This document shows, one piece after another, positions 62,555-64,000 of a stretch of DNA of 64,000 nt. The DNA is from Protopterus annectens. Taxonomy: Eukaryota; Chordata; Ceratodontiformes; Protopteridae. Location of the stretch: contig NC_056725.1 in assembly GCF_019279795.1 (NCBI RefSeq), positions 1,750,520,416-1,750,584,415 of the forward strand, given 5' to 3'. Position 1 is the first letter of the stretch. Each line of letters begins with the position of its first letter. The notes beneath the pieces were generated by a model that worked only from the letters and a program-made list of their open reading frames with translations, had not been told where the DNA came from and ran no database searches. The position numbers and the translations under genes were made by a program.

Positions 62555-64000
62555 AGTCATGATCAAATGATATGTACTCTGTCTTTTACTTTACCCTATT
62601 GCTGTAGTGTAACATTTTTCAGTAAAGTTAGTGTTGTCTACTCTTATCTTGTCAAGGCTTTTCTGTCTGCGCTATAAGGTTGAGTGGTATGCCTTCAGTT
62701 ATAACTGAAATGTCATGAAATAACAAGAAATTAATGGCTTTTCTTGCATGTATATTCCTGTATGCTAGACAGACTTTTTTGTGTGTAATTAGAACTGGTC
62801 AGTACAACTTTATTCATATATAAATAGACACACACATTCCATGTTAAATTCTAGTTTAATTTAATTTTACACACTAAATTAAGTAAGCAGACAGACAAGT
62901 GCCATGTGAAGTAATAGTTTTATTTATTGCACTACTTGATAACTATGATGTCTAGACATAGAACGATGCAAAATGACAATTTGATGATTAATTATGACAA
63001 TGAAGGACAGCTATAATACACACTGTTCAATTATAGGAACACCATTGCACATAAAACTAACAAAATGAGTAAACATGGAGAGAGCCTTCTATACTTAATA
63101 GAGCCAGTCTGTTAAACATCTTATTTAGATTTAGACATTTCACATATGTACATACATAGAAATATTTTGTGCTTGATAATGCCATTATTGCGTGTAAAGA
63201 TGTAGTTGAGTTTGACCTTATTTCCAGTCCTTACATTTGTTCAAATATCATCTTGCTTGAATTCCTCTTCTGCATGTAGACCAAATGTTTGACATTCCTT
63301 CGCAAAGTGGTATAATCCTTTATTCTATTCACATTTTTGTGTTTTTGCCTTGCTCTATAGAGCTCATGTTGTGACTCAAAAGGGTCTCTCAGCCTCCCAC
63401 TTACAGGGTTATCAGTCTGAAATTAATAAGCACACCAACAAATAAAAAGCTGAATAAAGAAATAAGTTTAAAAAATTAAAATGATTTTAAACATGTAAGT
63501 TTAATTCATAGTATCTTGGAGAGTACAGTGAACATCTATTGCTTGTTTTCATCACATACTGAAGTAAACAAATGTTTCTCGACATGTACCATGTTATGTG
63601 TGTGTATAGTTGGTAGTGTTACAGTACGTAAATCGCAGTAGGGGCTATTGAGAATGGATAAATAGCACACTGTGAAAAGCGAAACTATGCAGTGAGTACT
63701 GATGTGCAGGGCATCTGCAATTGAGAGATATCTGTAGCACAATCATGGTAGATTGAAAAAATGTGTCAGCAGTAACTTATATTAATGACCTTATAGTGAC
63801 ATTAAAAATAGATGGTTCTAAAAATACATACATCAATCAACTGATGTTGTCTGGATATATATTCGATATGCAGCTGGTACATTTGTAAGATGCCTGGTAA
63901 TTATATATTCGTTTGATGTTCATCGGAATTTAGTAATCATGCAGTTCAAAAGACCGATAATAAGAGTAGCCAGCTAAGATCGAGCACTGCTGAGTGAGTT
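62555..64000. repeat. Composite repeat, copy C (runs off the window)
   Basis: Matches the two non-coding blocks of copies A and B in order (TATGCCTTCAGTTATAACTGAAATG; AGCTCATGTTGTGACTCAAAAG; TTGGTAGTGTTACAG; AGCACAATCATGGTAG). It lacks the old CR1 at its start. It continues to the window edge. Confidence 0.65.

Overview
This window looks like vertebrate nuclear DNA from a large, repeat-choked genome. It holds no intact host gene of ordinary type. Almost all recognisable sequence is transposable-element debris: CR1-clade LINEs on both strands, an L2-like LINE, two RTE-like LINE pieces, Penelope-like elements (PLEs) with hammerhead-like motifs, DIRS-type tyrosine-recombinase elements, a non-autonomous DNA transposon with an 8-bp target duplication, foldback/MITE-like units, and long (TA)n and (CA)n/(GT)n tracts. 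The mix of CR1, L2, RTE, PLE and DIRS, plus a vertebrate-type histone H2B copy, suggests a lungfish-like or other giant-genome vertebrate. That assignment is inference; nothing here fixes the species.

Layout. 0-6.9 kb: a foldback element, CR1 fragments, a decayed PLE reverse transcriptase and two dispersed repeats that recur at 46-48 kb. 6.9-15.7 kb: one minus-strand L2-like LINE, split by a palindromic hammerhead-bearing element and by a 3.4-kb block bounded by two equal-length 819-bp direct repeats. 16-20.3 kb: tandem-repeat DNA carrying a minus-strand RTE LINE and ending at the 5' leader of a near-full-length CR1 (20.3-24.4 kb). 24.4-33 kb: a composite repeat (old CR1 plus two further blocks) that recurs at 49.4-52.5 kb and partly at 62.6-64 kb. 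The first copy contains a histone H2B copy and a second long CR1, and that CR1 is interrupted by an internally deleted DIRS element. 35-40 kb: a CR1 with a twin-priming-like inversion and a PLE in its 3' UTR, a DIRS scrap and two opposed CR1 ends. 41.3-45.6 kb: a CR1 interrupted by a hAT-like element that itself holds smaller inverted-repeat units. 48-49 kb: an unidentified 250-codon ORF with a repeated domain. 52.5-55.9 kb: a DIRS gag region and a very diverged CR1. 56.7-61.7 kb: the best-preserved CR1, with a complete ORF1 (zinc-knuckle-like segment plus SGNH esterase) and a 453-codon RT block.

How the parts work together. CR1 ORF1 (esterase) and ORF2 (APE endonuclease plus RT) are the enzymes that could have mobilised the many 5'-truncated CR1 copies. 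The PLE RT could have mobilised the small hammerhead-bearing insertions, including one inside the H2B copy. All copies seen carry stops or frameshifts, so current activity from this window is unlikely.

The most notable locus is 25748-26507. An H2B coding sequence with its histone 3' stem-loop and a downstream-element-like motif has been inserted in an old CR1, and its last codons were then interrupted by an 88-bp PLE-like, hammerhead-containing insertion flanked by a 12-bp target duplication.
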